A stretch of DNA of 64,000 bases from Hypomesus transpacificus (GCF_021917145.1 NC_061081.1:9386100-9450099), one strand, 5' to 3'. Numbered from the stretch's first letter, positions 21,795 through 51,200 are shown. The notes: generated from the sequence alone by a model not told the origin. Numbers and translations: made by a program.

Positions 21795-22722
21795 TTTACA
21801 GCCAGTTGGCCCACGAGCCCATCTTGCCCCTATAACACGACCCCGACACCAGGGTGTGTTTATGTATGAGAGAATGGCGCTCCTTACAATCGTGTAGGCT
21901 GCCTGCACACATTCACCCTATCCCCACGGCGTAATACCTGTTAGACCCATACGACTGGAGTTTTTACAATAAAGGATAAACAAAAAACAGCTGCTTGCCG
22001 AGCTGCGGCAGTGTGGTAACAGGAACAGAAACCGAATATATGGCGGTCAGAGAGATCTCTTACCAAGAGAAACACAATCCCTGCCCAGCCCGCGCGCTTC
22101 GGTCCTCAGCCAATCCCCCTGTCCTCCTCAATCCTCTGACCGTCTCTTTTTCTAATCAATGAGCGTAATGTATTGTAGCCTAAATTGTCCTTTAGAAAAA
22201 CAATTTAGTCGTAAATGTCACGCTGTTGGTTGGCAAAGAAGGTCAGCATTGATGTGAGGCGTGACCTCAGGAAAGGTCAGGTTAACAAAGACATGAAATA
22301 CAAAGGCATTTGCAAGGCAAAACATTAAACGTCAACATGATTTTTACTGGGGTTTGAAAATGGAAAATGTAACTTTAAAAAAGCTCATGTGGTCCACCAT
22401 CCAGCAATCAAGCAGTCCAAACCGTTTACAGTCAGTGGTGAGATATTGTTTGTGGGATCCGTTCCATCTTTACAGGAACTTAGGTGGGATCCATAGCAAA
22501 GGCAAGACCAGAGGCCAAACTCTGGTCCAGAGCCATAGGCTAATCAGATTGTTACAAGAAGGGCCAGGCAAAACTGGTTTACAGTAGAATTAACACGTAT
22601 TAGGCCTGAAAATTAAGACACTGACGCCGCTCTGTGGAGACCCCATGGAACTACAACGTAAGACTACTATGCCTGACGTTAACGTGACGCGCTGTCAACA
22701 CCACAGTTGAGTTTGGGTGAAG
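21795..22722. promoter_or_regulatory. Divergent CLRN2/TAPT1 intergenic region
   Basis: About 930 bp between the CLRN2 ATG (minus) and the TAPT1 ATG (plus). It must hold both promoters and 5' UTRs. No TATA box was picked out with confidence. The last 100 bp before TAPT1 contains several CpGs, in keeping with a housekeeping promoter. Confidence 0.6.
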
Positions 22723-23979
22723 ATGGCGGACTCGGTTGCATCGGGACTTGGAGAGGAAAAGGAAAAAGAGAAGGAGGACAAGGAAAGGGAAAAACGTGCA
22801 GCTAAGAGCGAGAAGAAGAGGGAGAGTTCTGAAGTGACGGAGACATTGGGGTTCTTTGACAAAAATGGTAGCAGAAAGGGCAAGAAACGCAACCTGTCCG
22901 GTGAGTGGATACCGATCAGCAGTGTGAAATCCAGCCAGCTAGCTGTCAGTGTGGCACACATTTGTTATGCTTTCCACACCTGAGATGTCAGCTGCGCTCT
23001 CTCAACAATCCATGCAATGGCATCCCAGTAGTCGCATGTGCTATCTGTTTACTCTTATGTGTTACTGTAACGTCTGCTCATAGCTAGCTAACGTTCGTCA
23101 AAATGGGGCTAGCTAAGTAGCTAGCTCAGAAGTATGTAGCTAGTTCACGAGACGATGCTGGATTTAGCTAGCAAAACTGCTAACGTTGTTAGCTATCTTG
23201 TTACTTCATCTAATGTATAGTCGTCTGAGCTCGGCACCTGTCTTGTAAGGATCCCGTTTCCTGGTTGAGTAAAGCACTATCAGGCATGGCATCTTGCTAT
23301 GCACGGACCATAAGAAAGCACTTATTGTTCTTAAGATATGTATGCATTTATAACTTTGCTAGTTGTGTAGAGTAGACTGTCGTAAACTTGAATTGAATCT
23401 AGCACAGATGGCATTGGATACTTGCCCTGGTTAAATGTTTGTGTGCGGGCACACGCGATAGCTAGGTTCTTTAAGGACAGTCAGGTGATTGAGTTAAGCC
23501 AACAGCCCAGCAGTGTAGTCCAGCTAATATTTGTCCAGCCTGACTGAGGTCACATTTTCATATTGCTCTCTTACTAAAAAAGGGAAAGGATAGGGTCAAA
23601 GGCCAAGATGAGGAAATATTGTTATAACTTGTGTAGGACGTTTTGAGCTACTTTAAGAGACAAAAAATAGTTTTTAGCTCTAACTTTAGCACCCTGACTA
23701 CAAGAGTAACCCCTTGAGTTTAATCACAGTCTAACCTTAGTCAGAGCTTGGTCTGTCACTTATCAGTCAGTAGTAACAACTCTATTCTCTCTCCACCTCC
23801 CTTTCTTCGTTTCTCGTTCCTCAATCTCTTTACAGACCTGTCCCTGGTCAGGTTTATCAGTGCCGAGCTGACACGAGGTTACTTCCTGGAACACAATGAG
23901 GCTAAATACACAGAGCGCAGAGAAAGGGTCTACACTTGCCTCCGCATCCCCAAAGAGCTGGAGAAGGTGAACTTACGAA

Positions 23980-24046
<67 letters not shown>

Positions 24047-27000
24047 ACACTCACTCTCTCACTCTCTCACTCTCACTCTCTCACTCACACACTCACACAC
24101 TCACTCACACACATTCCAAAAGGTGATTCTGGGTGAACGAGGGTGATGCAGGTAAACAAATACAGTAATACTTCTGAATTAATTGACATTGTCTCTCTGC
24201 CTGTGTAGCTGATGATCTTTGGCTTCTTCCTGTGCCTGGATGCCTTCCTCTATGTGTTCACCCTCCTGCCCCTCAGGGTGCTGCTGGCCCTGCTGAGACT
24301 ACTCACACTGCCCTGCTGCGGCCTGGGGTAACACACACATGGACGCATGCACAAATGCACACTCACACTTATTCATGCATGAGTACACACTTGCACAAAA
24401 TACAAGATCAAACAAACAAAGTTGCAGCCAGACTGACATACCGCCGTCTGCCTGCAGAGGGCAGCATGGCACTGTCTGTCTGGGGTACAATTTCACTGAA
24501 GGATGGAGGACCAGCCATAGCACAGGTACATGACAATATTATTTACTGCATTTAACCTATCACTCTCTCTTGTGTATTTCTGGATGGTGTGTGTGCAGCG
24601 GGTCGCGCCTGCTGCAGCCGGCCCAGGTGTGTGATGTGCTGAAGGGCTTCATCATGGTGCTGTGCTACTCCATGATGAGCTACGTGGACTACTCCATGAT
24701 GTACCACCTGATCAGGGGACAGTCTGTCATCAAGCTCTACATCATCTACAACATGCTGGAGGTTTGACACGCACATACAACACAGACACACACAAACATA
24801 CTACCGCTTGCGCACGCACACACTGACTCCCTCCCTCTCCTAGGTAGCAGACCGCCTGTTCTCCTCGTTTGGCCAGGACATCCTGGACGCTCTCTACTGG
24901 ACGGCCACCGAGCCCAAGGAGAGGAAGCGAGCTCACATCGGAGTCATCCCTCACTTCCTCATGGCCGTGCTCTACGTCTGTATCCTCACCTGGAACACGT
25001 GTGAGAGTGGACAAACGGAGGTGCGAGAGTGCGTCTGAGGACAGCGTGTGTGTGTCTCTATGGGTTTTCGAGGAGTGTGTGTGTGCGTGTGTTTGTGTGT
25101 GTAATATACTCTTCAGAGTTTTCCTCAGCGTGTCTCAGTCCTTCATGCCATCCTCATCATGGTTCAGGCCACCACTCTCAACGTGGCCTTCAACTCACAC
25201 AACAAGTCCCTGCTCACCATCATGATGTCCAACAATGTAAGTATGCCCATGTTTAAACACACACGTCAAGAAAGGTACACAGAGCACTATATTTTCACAC
25301 AAACACGCAAAGTTGTCTGGTGACTGATGCTGTGTGTGTGTCTGCAGTTTGTGGAGATCAAAGGAAGTGTTTTTAAAAAGTTTGAGAAGAACAACCTGTT
25401 CCAGATGTCCAACAGTGGTAAGGAGCAAAACCTGAACAGTTCCACTGCTTCACTTTATTTCCTGTTAATACAACATATTCTGTACCACTAATTGTGTGTG
25501 TGTGTGCGTGTAGATATTAAAGAGAGATTTACCAACTACATACTCCTACTGATTGTCTGTCTACGGAACATGGAACAATTTTCTTGGAACCCAGGTAAGA
25601 ACTTGTGAATATTTCTGTAAGCATACTATTCCCTACATCCATCCGTCAATCAATGATAATTATGATTGTGTCTTTCCGAAGAGGGTATTACAAGTCACAG
25701 TGAGTAATGGTGCTGATGTGTTCCTTGTGTGTGATCCCAGACCACCTGTGGGTGTTGTTCCCTGATGTCCTCATGGTGATTGCCTCCGAGGTCGCCGTGG
25801 ACGTCGTCAAGCATGCGTTCATCACCAAGTTCAATGACATCACCGCCGATGTAAGTTTGTGTGTGTGGGCGAAGGCTAATTCATACTTTATGCAAGTACA
25901 GTGATTTAAAATGACAGTTAGTGTAGGCTGATTATGTACAGACCACAATGCCCTTCGTTATGACTGAGAGGCACTACGTATGTGCGTGTGTGCGTGCATG
26001 CGCATGCTTATGCGCCTGTGTGCGCGCACTGGGAGGTTGACCCCTTTAACACTACTGGGGGGAACCCTTTCATTCTTGTCACTGAGAATAATACTGCCAT
26101 AATAAACTTCCACAATACTGCCTCTCTCTGGGGGGGACACTTGAATGGCTTGCCTTCATTTCACGACAGTAAGCCATCGTCCTGACCTCCATGTGTTACC
26201 TGTCTACTTCTGGTTTGTTAGTACGGCAGCCACTGGTGCTGATCATTGAAAAATCCACAATGGAAAGACAAGTATGCTCTTTCAGACCTACATTCTTCAA
26301 GCTATTGTTGAACGTAGCCTGAGAAAGCAAGCATAAGAAAAGTTAAAGTTGGTGTCAATGACACTGATGACACAGTGAGGTCTTCAGACCCTCCTCCTCT
26401 CCCTCCTCTCTTCTTGTCCCTCTTCTTGCCTTCTGTCCAGTTACCTCATCACCTCTTTGTCCCCCTTTATCCCACTCCTTCCCTGATCTCCTTCAGGGGG
26501 GTAACTATGGTTACAGAACGCTAGACCCCCCCTCCCAGTCCCCACAGGAAGAGATTAACCCTTTAACCCAGGTGTGTCAAACTCAATCCCACAAGCACTC
26601 TCCCACAAACTAGATTCGACTTTCCACCTCGTCTGTCAATTTATATAATCCCTCTCTTCCTGCTCTCCTCTTCCACTCATACCCAGAAGGGAATTATTTA
26701 CCGTTGACTGACTCCCATACAGAATGTAGTGGTCGAATTTGGGGAATCGCACTCTTTGTGATTCTTATGTTGGCTGTACGCTTAACCTTGACCCATTAAC
26801 CCTTACTCTGTTGAACACCAAAATCAACCTTCCTTGAGCGTGCAAAGATGCTTTCAGCTGTAAGCCACAAATCTACCCAATAATGGGATGAAAGATATTT
26901 CGATTTCGTAGGAAATGGGAAAGTTTGGCTTTAAGAAATCTGTACGTTGCAGAAGACAATACAGAGGGTTGGTTAGGCCTTTGAAGCACAAGTGTAGTTG

Positions 27001-29194
27001 ACTCAAATATTCGGTCAACTACACAAAAGGGCGTTATGGCTGCTTCATGTCTGTTCTGTGTCACCCAGGTGTACGGGGAATATCGAGCTAGCCTTGCCTT
27101 TGACCTCGTCAGCAGCCGACAGAAAAATGTGAGACACAAACACACAAAGCTGCACACACCACACACACAAAGCTGCACACACACACATGAATGCATACCT
27201 TCTGTCTCAATTAAAGACGTATTTATTAATACCCAATTTTCTGTGAAAGTATGTATGTATATGTAGAGAATAGACAAGTTCAAGACAAAATCAATGTATT
27301 TATTACATATGTAAGGTGCAGGTGTCTGATACACTCAAGTTGGTATCTCAAAAGACTGGACAAAGAATACATAGAAAACATAAATAATACATAAAAAGCT
27401 GCATAATGACAGTTTATCAATGATACAAGAAACATAATGAATAGATAGGCATATTTCTCTCCTGGACACAAAGAAGGGTTATGTGCTCATGAGCTTAATA
27501 TAGCAGGGTATAGATCATTAGATCATAGAACATTGTTTATATTCAGAGCATTCCCAACAGTATAAAAGTAAAAAAGTAATCATTATCTTTAATTATTGTC
27601 AACTGATCTGTGGATTAAGGACAGACCTCTTCACAGCTCTTGTGTTCTGCCTACAGGCATACACGGACTACAGTGACACTGTGTCCCGAAGAATGGGTTT
27701 CATCCCCCTGCCTCTCGCCCTATTGGTCAGTACCTCGCTTATCTAAGTGGCTGTTGGCCATTACTTCCTCATCTCTTGAATGGCTATAAGCTACCTGCAT
27801 ATTACTGAGGAAATCGACCTGAGGAACCCTAAGAATACTACACCTCTGGAATGATGACTATGTTTACCTTTATGTATTAAATGGTAAGGTTGTTTTGTCT
27901 TTTGTCAGTTGATCCGAGTGGTGACCAGTTCTGTGAAGATCCAGGGCTCACTGTCCCTGATGTGTGTGCTACTCTTCTATCTGGGGTACGTGCGTGTGTG
28001 TGTGTGTGTGTGTGAGGGAGGAAAAGAACAATTGTACTCAAGCTTATCAGACTTTTGTCTGCCTTTGCCCTAACCCTAAGAGTTTGACGATGAGTCTTCT
28101 AAAAGTTTGCAATGGAAGTGTTCTGTTTGGGGCTTGGTGACAATATGCTAACGTGTGTGCACTGTATGTGTGTAGGATGATTACCCTGAAGGTGTTGAAC
28201 AGCATCGTGTTGCTGGGGACGTCCTGCACGTTTGTCAAACAGGCCAACATGGAGGAGAAGCTCTTCCAGACCCCGCCCTCCGCCTCCTCCAGCCGCGTCT
28301 CCTCCCGAGCACACCGTCCCAAACACACACACACCACCCCACCGCAAGGTAACACACACTGATCCGGCACTGTGGAATATACACACAGACATGCTTACAA
28401 TTTGTGTCCATTTTCCTGATAGCCCTCATTCATCTTTTCCTATACCTGTAGCTTCACCTTCTTTCTTATTATTAGTAGAATTTTTGATTTTTCTCTCCAC
28501 CTCTGCCTCCTCCCTCAAGCTGCTTCTGCCTCTGCTACCTTGCCTCCTTTGGGTTCGGGGGGCACTGTTCTACCCCTCCCTGTAACCCCCATGGACCTGC
28601 TAGTATCTGCCTCCCCCTCCCCTTGCCCCCCTCTTCCCCCTGACCCCCAACCCCTCCCACAAACAAGTCCAGGTATACGCCTCCTTTATGCTCTTCCCTG
28701 CCTTTTATTAACTACCTCATTCCCTCCCTCCCTCCCTCCTGCTCTGCATCTCTTCTTTTGTCACACTCACCCAGTTATCTCAATGAAAACTGTCCACATT
28801 GTCAACGACTTGCTGCTTATAGTTTTGTGAAATCCATTGACTTGATAGCATCTGTCGTATTAGCCTCAAGTGGTCATTACAAAACTGTTGCTACGCTGCA
28901 TTAAATTCGTGGTAACAGTCGCTAACCGTCCCCCCAGGTGAGCCTGGAGCAGAAAAAGGAGGTGTGTCTTCGCCGTCAATCATCTCTCAGCCCGCCCATC
29001 TGCCAGAGAATCCCGCCCCTACACTACCCACCAGTGAATCAGACACCTTCCTGACCACACCCGATGATGAAGATGATGAAAAGGTCCTGGTGGCAGCGTC
29101 TGGAATTGAAGGGGAGGGGCTAAAGCACCGCACCCCCAAAAAAGACCTGCTGGAGATTGACCGCTTCACTATCTGTGGCAACCGCATCGACTGA
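22723..29194 (+). CDS. tapt1: Transmembrane anterior posterior transformation protein 1, complete CDS
   Basis: Multi-pass membrane protein of the TAPT1/Emp65 family (DUF747), found at the ciliary base/ER and required for cilia and skeletal patterning. Fifteen exons: 22723-22900, 23836-23966, 24209-24327, 24599-24761, 24844-24979, 25139-25236, 25348-25417, 25514-25594, 25741-25850, 27069-27128, 27657-27725, 27909-27985, 28176-28348, 28520-28672, 28938-29194. They join in phase to 624 aa (human 567). Near-identity to human: SAELTRGYFLEHNEAKYTER, DYSMMYHLIRGQSVIKLYII, FNDITAD, YRASLAFDLVSSRQKN, DLLEIDRFTICGNRID at the end. The start is the ATG in MADSVASGLGEEKEKE; an in-frame GTG 6 nt upstream is not needed. 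The extra length is mainly a Ser/Pro-rich tail, including the exon at 28520-28672, which is the least certain. A further in-frame candidate exon lies at 26497-26571. Confidence 0.94.
23980..24115 (+). repeat. (TC)n / (CA)n compound microsatellite in TAPT1 intron 2
   Basis: A nearly pure (TC)n run begins about 15 nt after the donor of the TAPT1 exon ending at 23966 and passes into CACACTCACTC-type repeats. It fills most of this 240-bp intron. Confidence 0.9.
26497..26571 (+). CDS. tapt1: Candidate cassette exon of TAPT1 (75 nt, phase 0/0)
   Basis: A 75-nt segment in TAPT1 intron 9. It is preceded by a long C/T-rich tract ending CTGATCTCCTTCAG and followed by GTGTGT. Both neighbouring junctions (after ...ITAD and before VYGEY...) are phase 0, and the segment is open for 25 codons in that frame (GGNYGYRTLDPPSQSPQEEI, then NPLTQ). 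Inclusion would keep the reading frame. Human TAPT1 has no insertion at this point, and the donor is not a strong one, so this is a candidate and not a firm exon. Confidence 0.45.
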
Positions 29195-30976
29195 TGCTGC
29201 AGCCGTACCATGGGGCTGGAAAGGGCAAGGGTCAGTTTGAGGTCATGGAGCATGCTCAGACTCTCATGGTGAAACCCTGAGTATTTATTTATATTTATTT
29301 ATGACTTCATACCCACGGGGGTATACCAGCCTATATGGGGATCCACCTCAGACCCACTGACCTGGTCCTCCAGACCTGGGAGCCAATGAGAGAAGGTGAT
29401 CCCATGTGTCCTTGGCAACCCTCACCAATCTTGGGTGAACGGCGGTTTTCAGTTTAACACCGCCGCAGACCTACAAAATAAACTTCCAGTTGATTGTGGA
29501 AACAAACACACACTCACACACATCAAGTTGTGTGAAGTTAACTTTCTTCAAGTGTCTTGAACGTGACTGGCTGATATCTCGTGTCCTGAACGTGCTCGCC
29601 ATAACGTCGCCGAAACGTCCCAGCTGGCCTGTGGAAGCGTTCAGAAGCACGACTCCACCTTGTCCTTGGCCCTGAGGACTTTCCATCCTTTGATAAGTTC
29701 CCCTCAAAGACTGACGTTTTCTCAATTTGTATGGCTTTTAAAAGCTGGACACAATCTGAGATTTTAAATGTTTTTAAATAGGAATCCCAATACTTGTATA
29801 CTATGACACGTCAATATTAGTTCAATCACAAAGGCACACGTACACCCAGGCATATATATATCTATATATATCATTAGAAACCCCAGTCCAAACTCATTCA
29901 CACACTTCCACTAAAGATAAACGATAATGGACTTTCTCCTCAGTTCTTAGGTTAAGAAATAATTTGAAAAGAACACATTCAATTGTTATGTGAATCCGGC
30001 CCCAGGAACTGTTAATGTACAAAGCTGTGAAATGGGCACATTTGTTACTGGAAAAGATGCTATTAAGTGTTACTTATAATAGGAGCTACTGACCAGTTTG
30101 TAAGAAAACACTAGTTACAATTTAGAAATTGACAGCCTGTGAGGTAGATACGCTGGACATTTCATCCAGAAATTATGTTTTCACATAAGCTCCTTATCAC
30201 TGCAGATCATTCCCCACCCCCTTCGTTTAGTGTACGACAACAAGGCGCACACATACACACACACACACAAACAACCCTGATGCCAGCACACTCACACACA
30301 CATACACACATTCATGATGCCAATACCTGTGCACAAGCATACAATATAACCACATGTTGATATCGACTTTGAATCTTAGTGTATCATCAGTGCTTGGATT
30401 GATTTAAAACTCAATAACTAAGTGCATGTCAGAGGCATCACACCATATAAATATCAGCTAGCTTGTGGTCCTGCTACTCTGTGGTCTGTAGTATGTACTT
30501 GTTCACTTCACTACACACACTCAGAACCAGGAAGTTGCTGCAGGGAGTATGTTTCTCACTGGAGTGTGAATATTCCTTCACATCGTCCCAGCATAAGGGT
30601 GTATGACATCTTTGTTACATCATTCTGAACATGGCCATCTTTTCAGCAGTCCTACAAATGATTATGTGCACGCTTATAACAGAACATTTGGTCGATATTT
30701 TGGACATTATTACCGGCACGCATTTTGTGTTGGTATGTGTGTGTGTGTAGATGTGTATGTTGTTGGTATGTCTGTGTTTTGTGTATAAGGGAGGCATGTG
30801 TATGAGAGGTGTGTCAGTTTTTCTGTAAATGGATGGACTTCTTCTAGCCTCATCCCCCTGTGTTCAGCAGATACAGGATCAGATTAGTTGTAATCTCAGC
30901 CTAGACTGTTTCTCATGTCTAACCATGCATCTGTGTCTTTGTAAGAATCAAGTCTTATGAGAGGAACGAGGAGGAC

Positions 30977-30982
30977 AATAAA
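30977..30982 (+). terminator. Candidate TAPT1 polyadenylation signal
   Basis: AATAAA 1.8 kb beyond the TAPT1 stop, followed within 30 bp by a T-rich stretch. An earlier AAATAAA at about 29476 could give a shorter 3' UTR. The interval between holds no other gene. Confidence 0.5.
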
Positions 30983-31862
30983 AACTATTTTGTTTTTCTA
31001 ACTGCAGTCTTTTGTACAAGTCACATACAAACACACACACACAGCCTGTCTCACACACAAACACATAGAAGACTATTCTATTCTGAGTTTACACTGTAGT
31101 GCTCTGTTCTCTTCATTCTCAACAGCCATTGGGAGTGTCTGTCAACACACACACACAAAGTGTCAACACACACACACAGTGCCTGTCAACGCACACACAC
31201 ACACACAGTGTCTGTCAACACACACAGAAGCATAACACAATGAGTGGTATTATGGGCCCTGTTCTCAAATATTCCAGGAGGCTTTTAGATGAACAGTGTG
31301 ATGATTAAGTAACGCTTATAAGGTTATTAAGTGCGGTGATTGGTGAATATTTATAGTTAGGTACTCATACTGTATATTTGGACATTTTGGTGTTATAGCT
31401 GTTTATCAAAATTCATTCAAGTTACAGTGAATATTGGTCTTAGAGTGCAGTCTCAGGTCTTAGATTTTACCACTGTAAGGGTTTAGGGATTACAGCTCCT
31501 ATGTAGCCCCCTTTTTTCCAAGCGACTGAAAGTAATTGGACAGTTACTCAATCATGATCAATCATGATCTGAGGCATAACCCGATGGAGGGAATCTGATG
31601 GGCAGGCATGACCAATGGCACTGGGTCACTAGTGTTTGTTGATGATGTGACAGGGCAAAAGCAAACAAAGTACTTTGTAATGTATCAGGACATACTGTCT
31701 GTTCAGATTCAGTCAAATTCAGCCAAGTTGATTGGCAAAGCATCACAAAGCAAACCCTGCATTTGGTGATGTATCTGGGATCCAAACTCATTGCCAGCAA
31801 AGGATTCTCGACAAAGTATAAAAATACAAATTGTATTCTTGATTATGTTAATTAATCCAATT

Positions 31863-31925
31863 ACATTTACATTTATTCATTTAGCAGACGCTTTTATCCA
31901 AAGCGACTTCCAAGAGAGAGCTTAC
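31863..31925 (-). repeat. SINE/L2-type 3' tail fragment
   Basis: Read on the minus strand: TCGCTTTGGATAAAAGCGTC then TGCTAAATGAATAAATGT, the tail shared by fish tRNA-SINEs and L2-type LINEs. No tRNA head is recognisable to its left on that strand. A second, shorter copy with the same orientation lies at about 32166-32195. Confidence 0.8.
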
Positions 31926-32165
31926 AAAATTAGTGTACATTTGAGTCCCTGAAATGAAGATACTGAGTATAAAAATGGTTGCAATTTCTAAACGTGTCAT
32001 ATTATATTTATTGTTCAAACCTCTTGACTTAAAATGAATGTCAGTCTGCAATTCAATTGCATCTGGATTGTCCCATTCCAATTCCATTGTGGTAGTGTAC
32101 AGATAGAGCCATAATTATGAAATGTGTGTGGACATCAAAAGAGAGTTAGATAGTCTATAGCCTAT

Positions 32166-32195
32166 ATTACATTTAGTCATTTAGCAGACGCTCTT
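32166..32195 (-). repeat. Short SINE/L2-type tail fragment
   Basis: About 30 bp (AGAGCGTCTGCTAAATGACT on the minus strand) identical in type to the tail at 31863-31925. Only the terminal part is present. Confidence 0.65.
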
Positions 32196-32785
32196 ATATC
32201 TATCTATCTCTTTCCCTCTTTCCTTGTAGTTTATTTCTCTCTCTCACACATATCTGCAAATAGCAAACGTTGCCAACTGGTAACTTAGGGGAGCCAAATG
32301 AAGCATCACATCTGTGTCTTATCCAAGGATGGAACAAGTGGCGCTGAGACGCCTCTCACAGCGATGAACACATACAGTAGAAGCTCTGAATGTGAGCGCG
32401 TACCTCGCACCATGCACGTGAATCGCCGAATGCTCGCGCTAAAAGAGAGTTCGGGACGCGCACGAGAGTAACGGAGGACACCGCATAGTATCACATTTGT
32501 TGGTTTCGGATAGTGAATCTTGCGGAGATGTGTACCATGACTTCTTCTAGATTAAATAGGAGTTGACAGAGGATTTCTGGATAATTGGAGATTTCTTTAC
32601 CCAGCTTATTTTGTTTCGGGGACTTCACGTCGGTTACGCTACGGAGGAGACAGATAAGCCGTTGAAGGAGACAGGTGTTCTTCCCGCTTCATCCAGCATT
32701 GCTCCCCAGCGTTCTTACATTTCCTATTTTAAACAGTTATTTATTGAACTTTTTTGTTATTTTTTAAACGGGACAGTTTCGAGTC

Positions 32786-48709
<15,924 letters not shown>

Positions 48710-49080
48710 AAAAAATTGAGATGATCATTCTGTTTCATTGGACAGTATTCCTGATGAATGAGTGTTATTTATACAGTAAATGGATATGTATTATAACTTT
48801 TTAGAATATAAGTTTGTTATAACTTCATGTGCAGTTCACCTCTCTGACAAATGTACATTTTATACGCTTTCAATACATTTGAAAGTTTTATATGTTTTGT
48901 TTGTCCATTTTTCTTTTATAACCATGTTTGTAGATACTTTTTTTTCTCTCTCTCTCCTGTATGTATTATGTCTGGGAATGTTTGATACTATGGAAACTTG
49001 GTGCAAGCTTTGGCTCTGAAAGGCTCCATAGCTGTAACCTGATAGCTTGTAACAGAGACTCTATTTCAATTCCACAAGTA

Positions 49081-49622
49081 AATAAAAAAATATTTTGTAA
49101 TAAGTTAATTATAAGAAGACAGTTTTGATACTTTTTCCAATTAAATTTCATTGAAACTGATTTCCTAAATTGACAGAATTAAAGCAGGATTGTCCCCACC
49201 CAATGTTAGCAGAGAAGTATCAGAAGGTACAAACAGCTCTTTATAATCGATCATGTTGTCTCATCATCAATAGGCTGTACTTGCTCCAGTGTCTTATGTA
49301 AACTACTGAGGTTGTCCTGCTCCATGTTACTGCAGGAGGGACAGTGCTATAAGCTACCATTACTGTTAAACACACACACACACACTTTGTAACAACTAAC
49401 AGACATACTCATACTGTATCTTATTGTAGACTTTTTTCTTCTTTTTTTTCATAAGACCATGTTATCAGACTCTTAGGTGATTGTGAAGTCAGACTTACAT
49501 AGCTGCGTCCCGGGTTTTGTGACTAGATTGCCGGGTCACAGTGGTTGTGTGATGTCACTTCCTGCTATGTCTGAGCACACCATTGTTGAGAGGTGTTCAA
49601 GCTGTGAAAACTGCGAAATAAA
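49081..49622 (+). terminator. PROM1 3' end with two candidate poly(A) signals
   Basis: AATAAA occurs at 49081-49086 and at 49617-49622, about 370 and 910 nt beyond the PROM1 stop. The second is followed by a T-rich region. Either or both may be used. Confidence 0.45.
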
Positions 49623-49649
49623 GACTTCAGTCCAGTGAATCTGGGTCTC

Positions 49650-51190
49650 CTCAATCTTTAGTTATTCTTTCTTTCTTTAATCATTTTCTATCTTTCAGCG
49701 TGAACAGTTAAAGGGATTCCACACGAGCCCAAAAGGACCATGAACAGCTTTAGAATGTTGACAACCGCTCCATGATAAACAGCAGAGGAGGAAAAGGAGG
49801 GAGAGGATGGACAGAAAAAAAAGAGTGGGGGGAATAATCTGTATCTGTATAGCGTCTGTGTATCAAGAGCTCTCTACTGACTGCCAAAATACACAGGATA
49901 CTGTAGAGAGCACTCATGTGACATGCACACACATGCATGCATACACACACACAGAGTGTGTTTGGGTTTGTTTCGGGGGGCGAGGGGAGTGAGGGAGGAG
50001 TTAGGGGGGCTCAAGGTGGCGTGATATAACTGCATCCTATCAGACGAGGAATACTTTAAGTGAATTAGAAGAGAACATCTGGTACAGAAGACAACCCCTA
50101 GACACACATATACACAAACACACACACACACACACAGGCACTCTGGCCATGATCCATGCATCCCTTTCCCAAGCTCATCACAGGCACTCGATCAAGTACA
50201 TCAACACACATACACACACAACTTTCCTGCTTCCGTTGTTTACTTTTCTTTTCCAGTGTCTCTCCAAAGGATCCTCTTTTTCCTTCAGTTAGATTAAGGA
50301 CTCAAAAAGCGTTGTGTGTGTGCATGTTTGTGTGTTAGATGGGGGTGGGAGGGGTGGGTGTTCTGTGCCCATACATATGTGCACGTTTATCTCTAGCCTT
50401 CATGCGTCTGTATGTATGTAAGTACTGCACATGGCTTCCTCCTTCCCCCCTTTCCTTCCTCTCCTCCCTCCCCCCTCCACCGCTCCACCCCATTCCAGTC
50501 TGCATGGAATATTTCCAGCTGCTATAATGGTGAGGTCTGTTACTGCATTCATCCCTAGTTGACCAGGGCCAAGCCCTCACTCAGCAGCCCACTAAGAGTT
50601 CTGTTTGTCCTAAATACTAAAACAAATGTTCAGACCAAGTGATTAGGATTATGGCTCCTAATTGCTTAGGTATGTCCCAATGTAATTTGTTTGTTGATTT
50701 TGGGGTGAATTCGCCTCTACTCTCTCTGTGTCCATCTTTCTCCTCGCTGCTCATCAATAGTCAAAGACCCTCTTATGTGAGATTATATAATGTCTCAAGA
50801 AGCTTTTTTCAGGGTGTTTGGCTTCATATGTGTAAAGTCCTTCATCCTCCTCCCTCCCCATATCCCCCCCCCTCACACACACACACATTCACCTCCTCCC
50901 CTGGTCATGTTCCTCCTCCCCACTAACTCCTGTGCTCTGCCGTTTTCTTCACACACCTCCACACTATTCGTCATCCTTACCTAGGACTCACACTCTTTCT
51001 ATTGGCCCTTCAAACTGTAAATCCAGATTGGCCACAGCGCAATAAGGGGTGGGAGTGGGGCATGTTTGTTTTCTGTGACTTATGGAGTTGTGAGTGTATG
51101 TGCGTGTGTGTATGTGTGTGTGTGCGTGCTTGGGTAGGGTTTTTGGGCTGCATCCCCCCCTACTAGTCCACCTGAATGCCTTCTTTGTAG
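49650..51190. other. Intergenic region between PROM1 and FGFBP2
   Basis: C/T-rich and CA-rich sequence with no recognisable exon. Regulatory elements for FGFBP2 are likely at the right end, but none is evident upstream of the TATA box. Confidence 0.55.
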
Positions 51191-51200
51191 CCCGATCCTT

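Larger units (their letters stand above)
31010..32300. other. Intergenic region between TAPT1 and PROM1
   Basis: Contains a short CA-rich tandem repeat (31140-31230, units of TGTCAACACACACACA) and two minus-strand SINE/L2 tail fragments. No gene was recognised. The PROM1 5' UTR probably begins to the right of about 32.3 kb. Confidence 0.55.

Noticed and set aside
22717-22722. Upstream GTG as the TAPT1 start
   Set aside because: The ATG 6 nt downstream is the normal vertebrate choice and gives MADSVASG.
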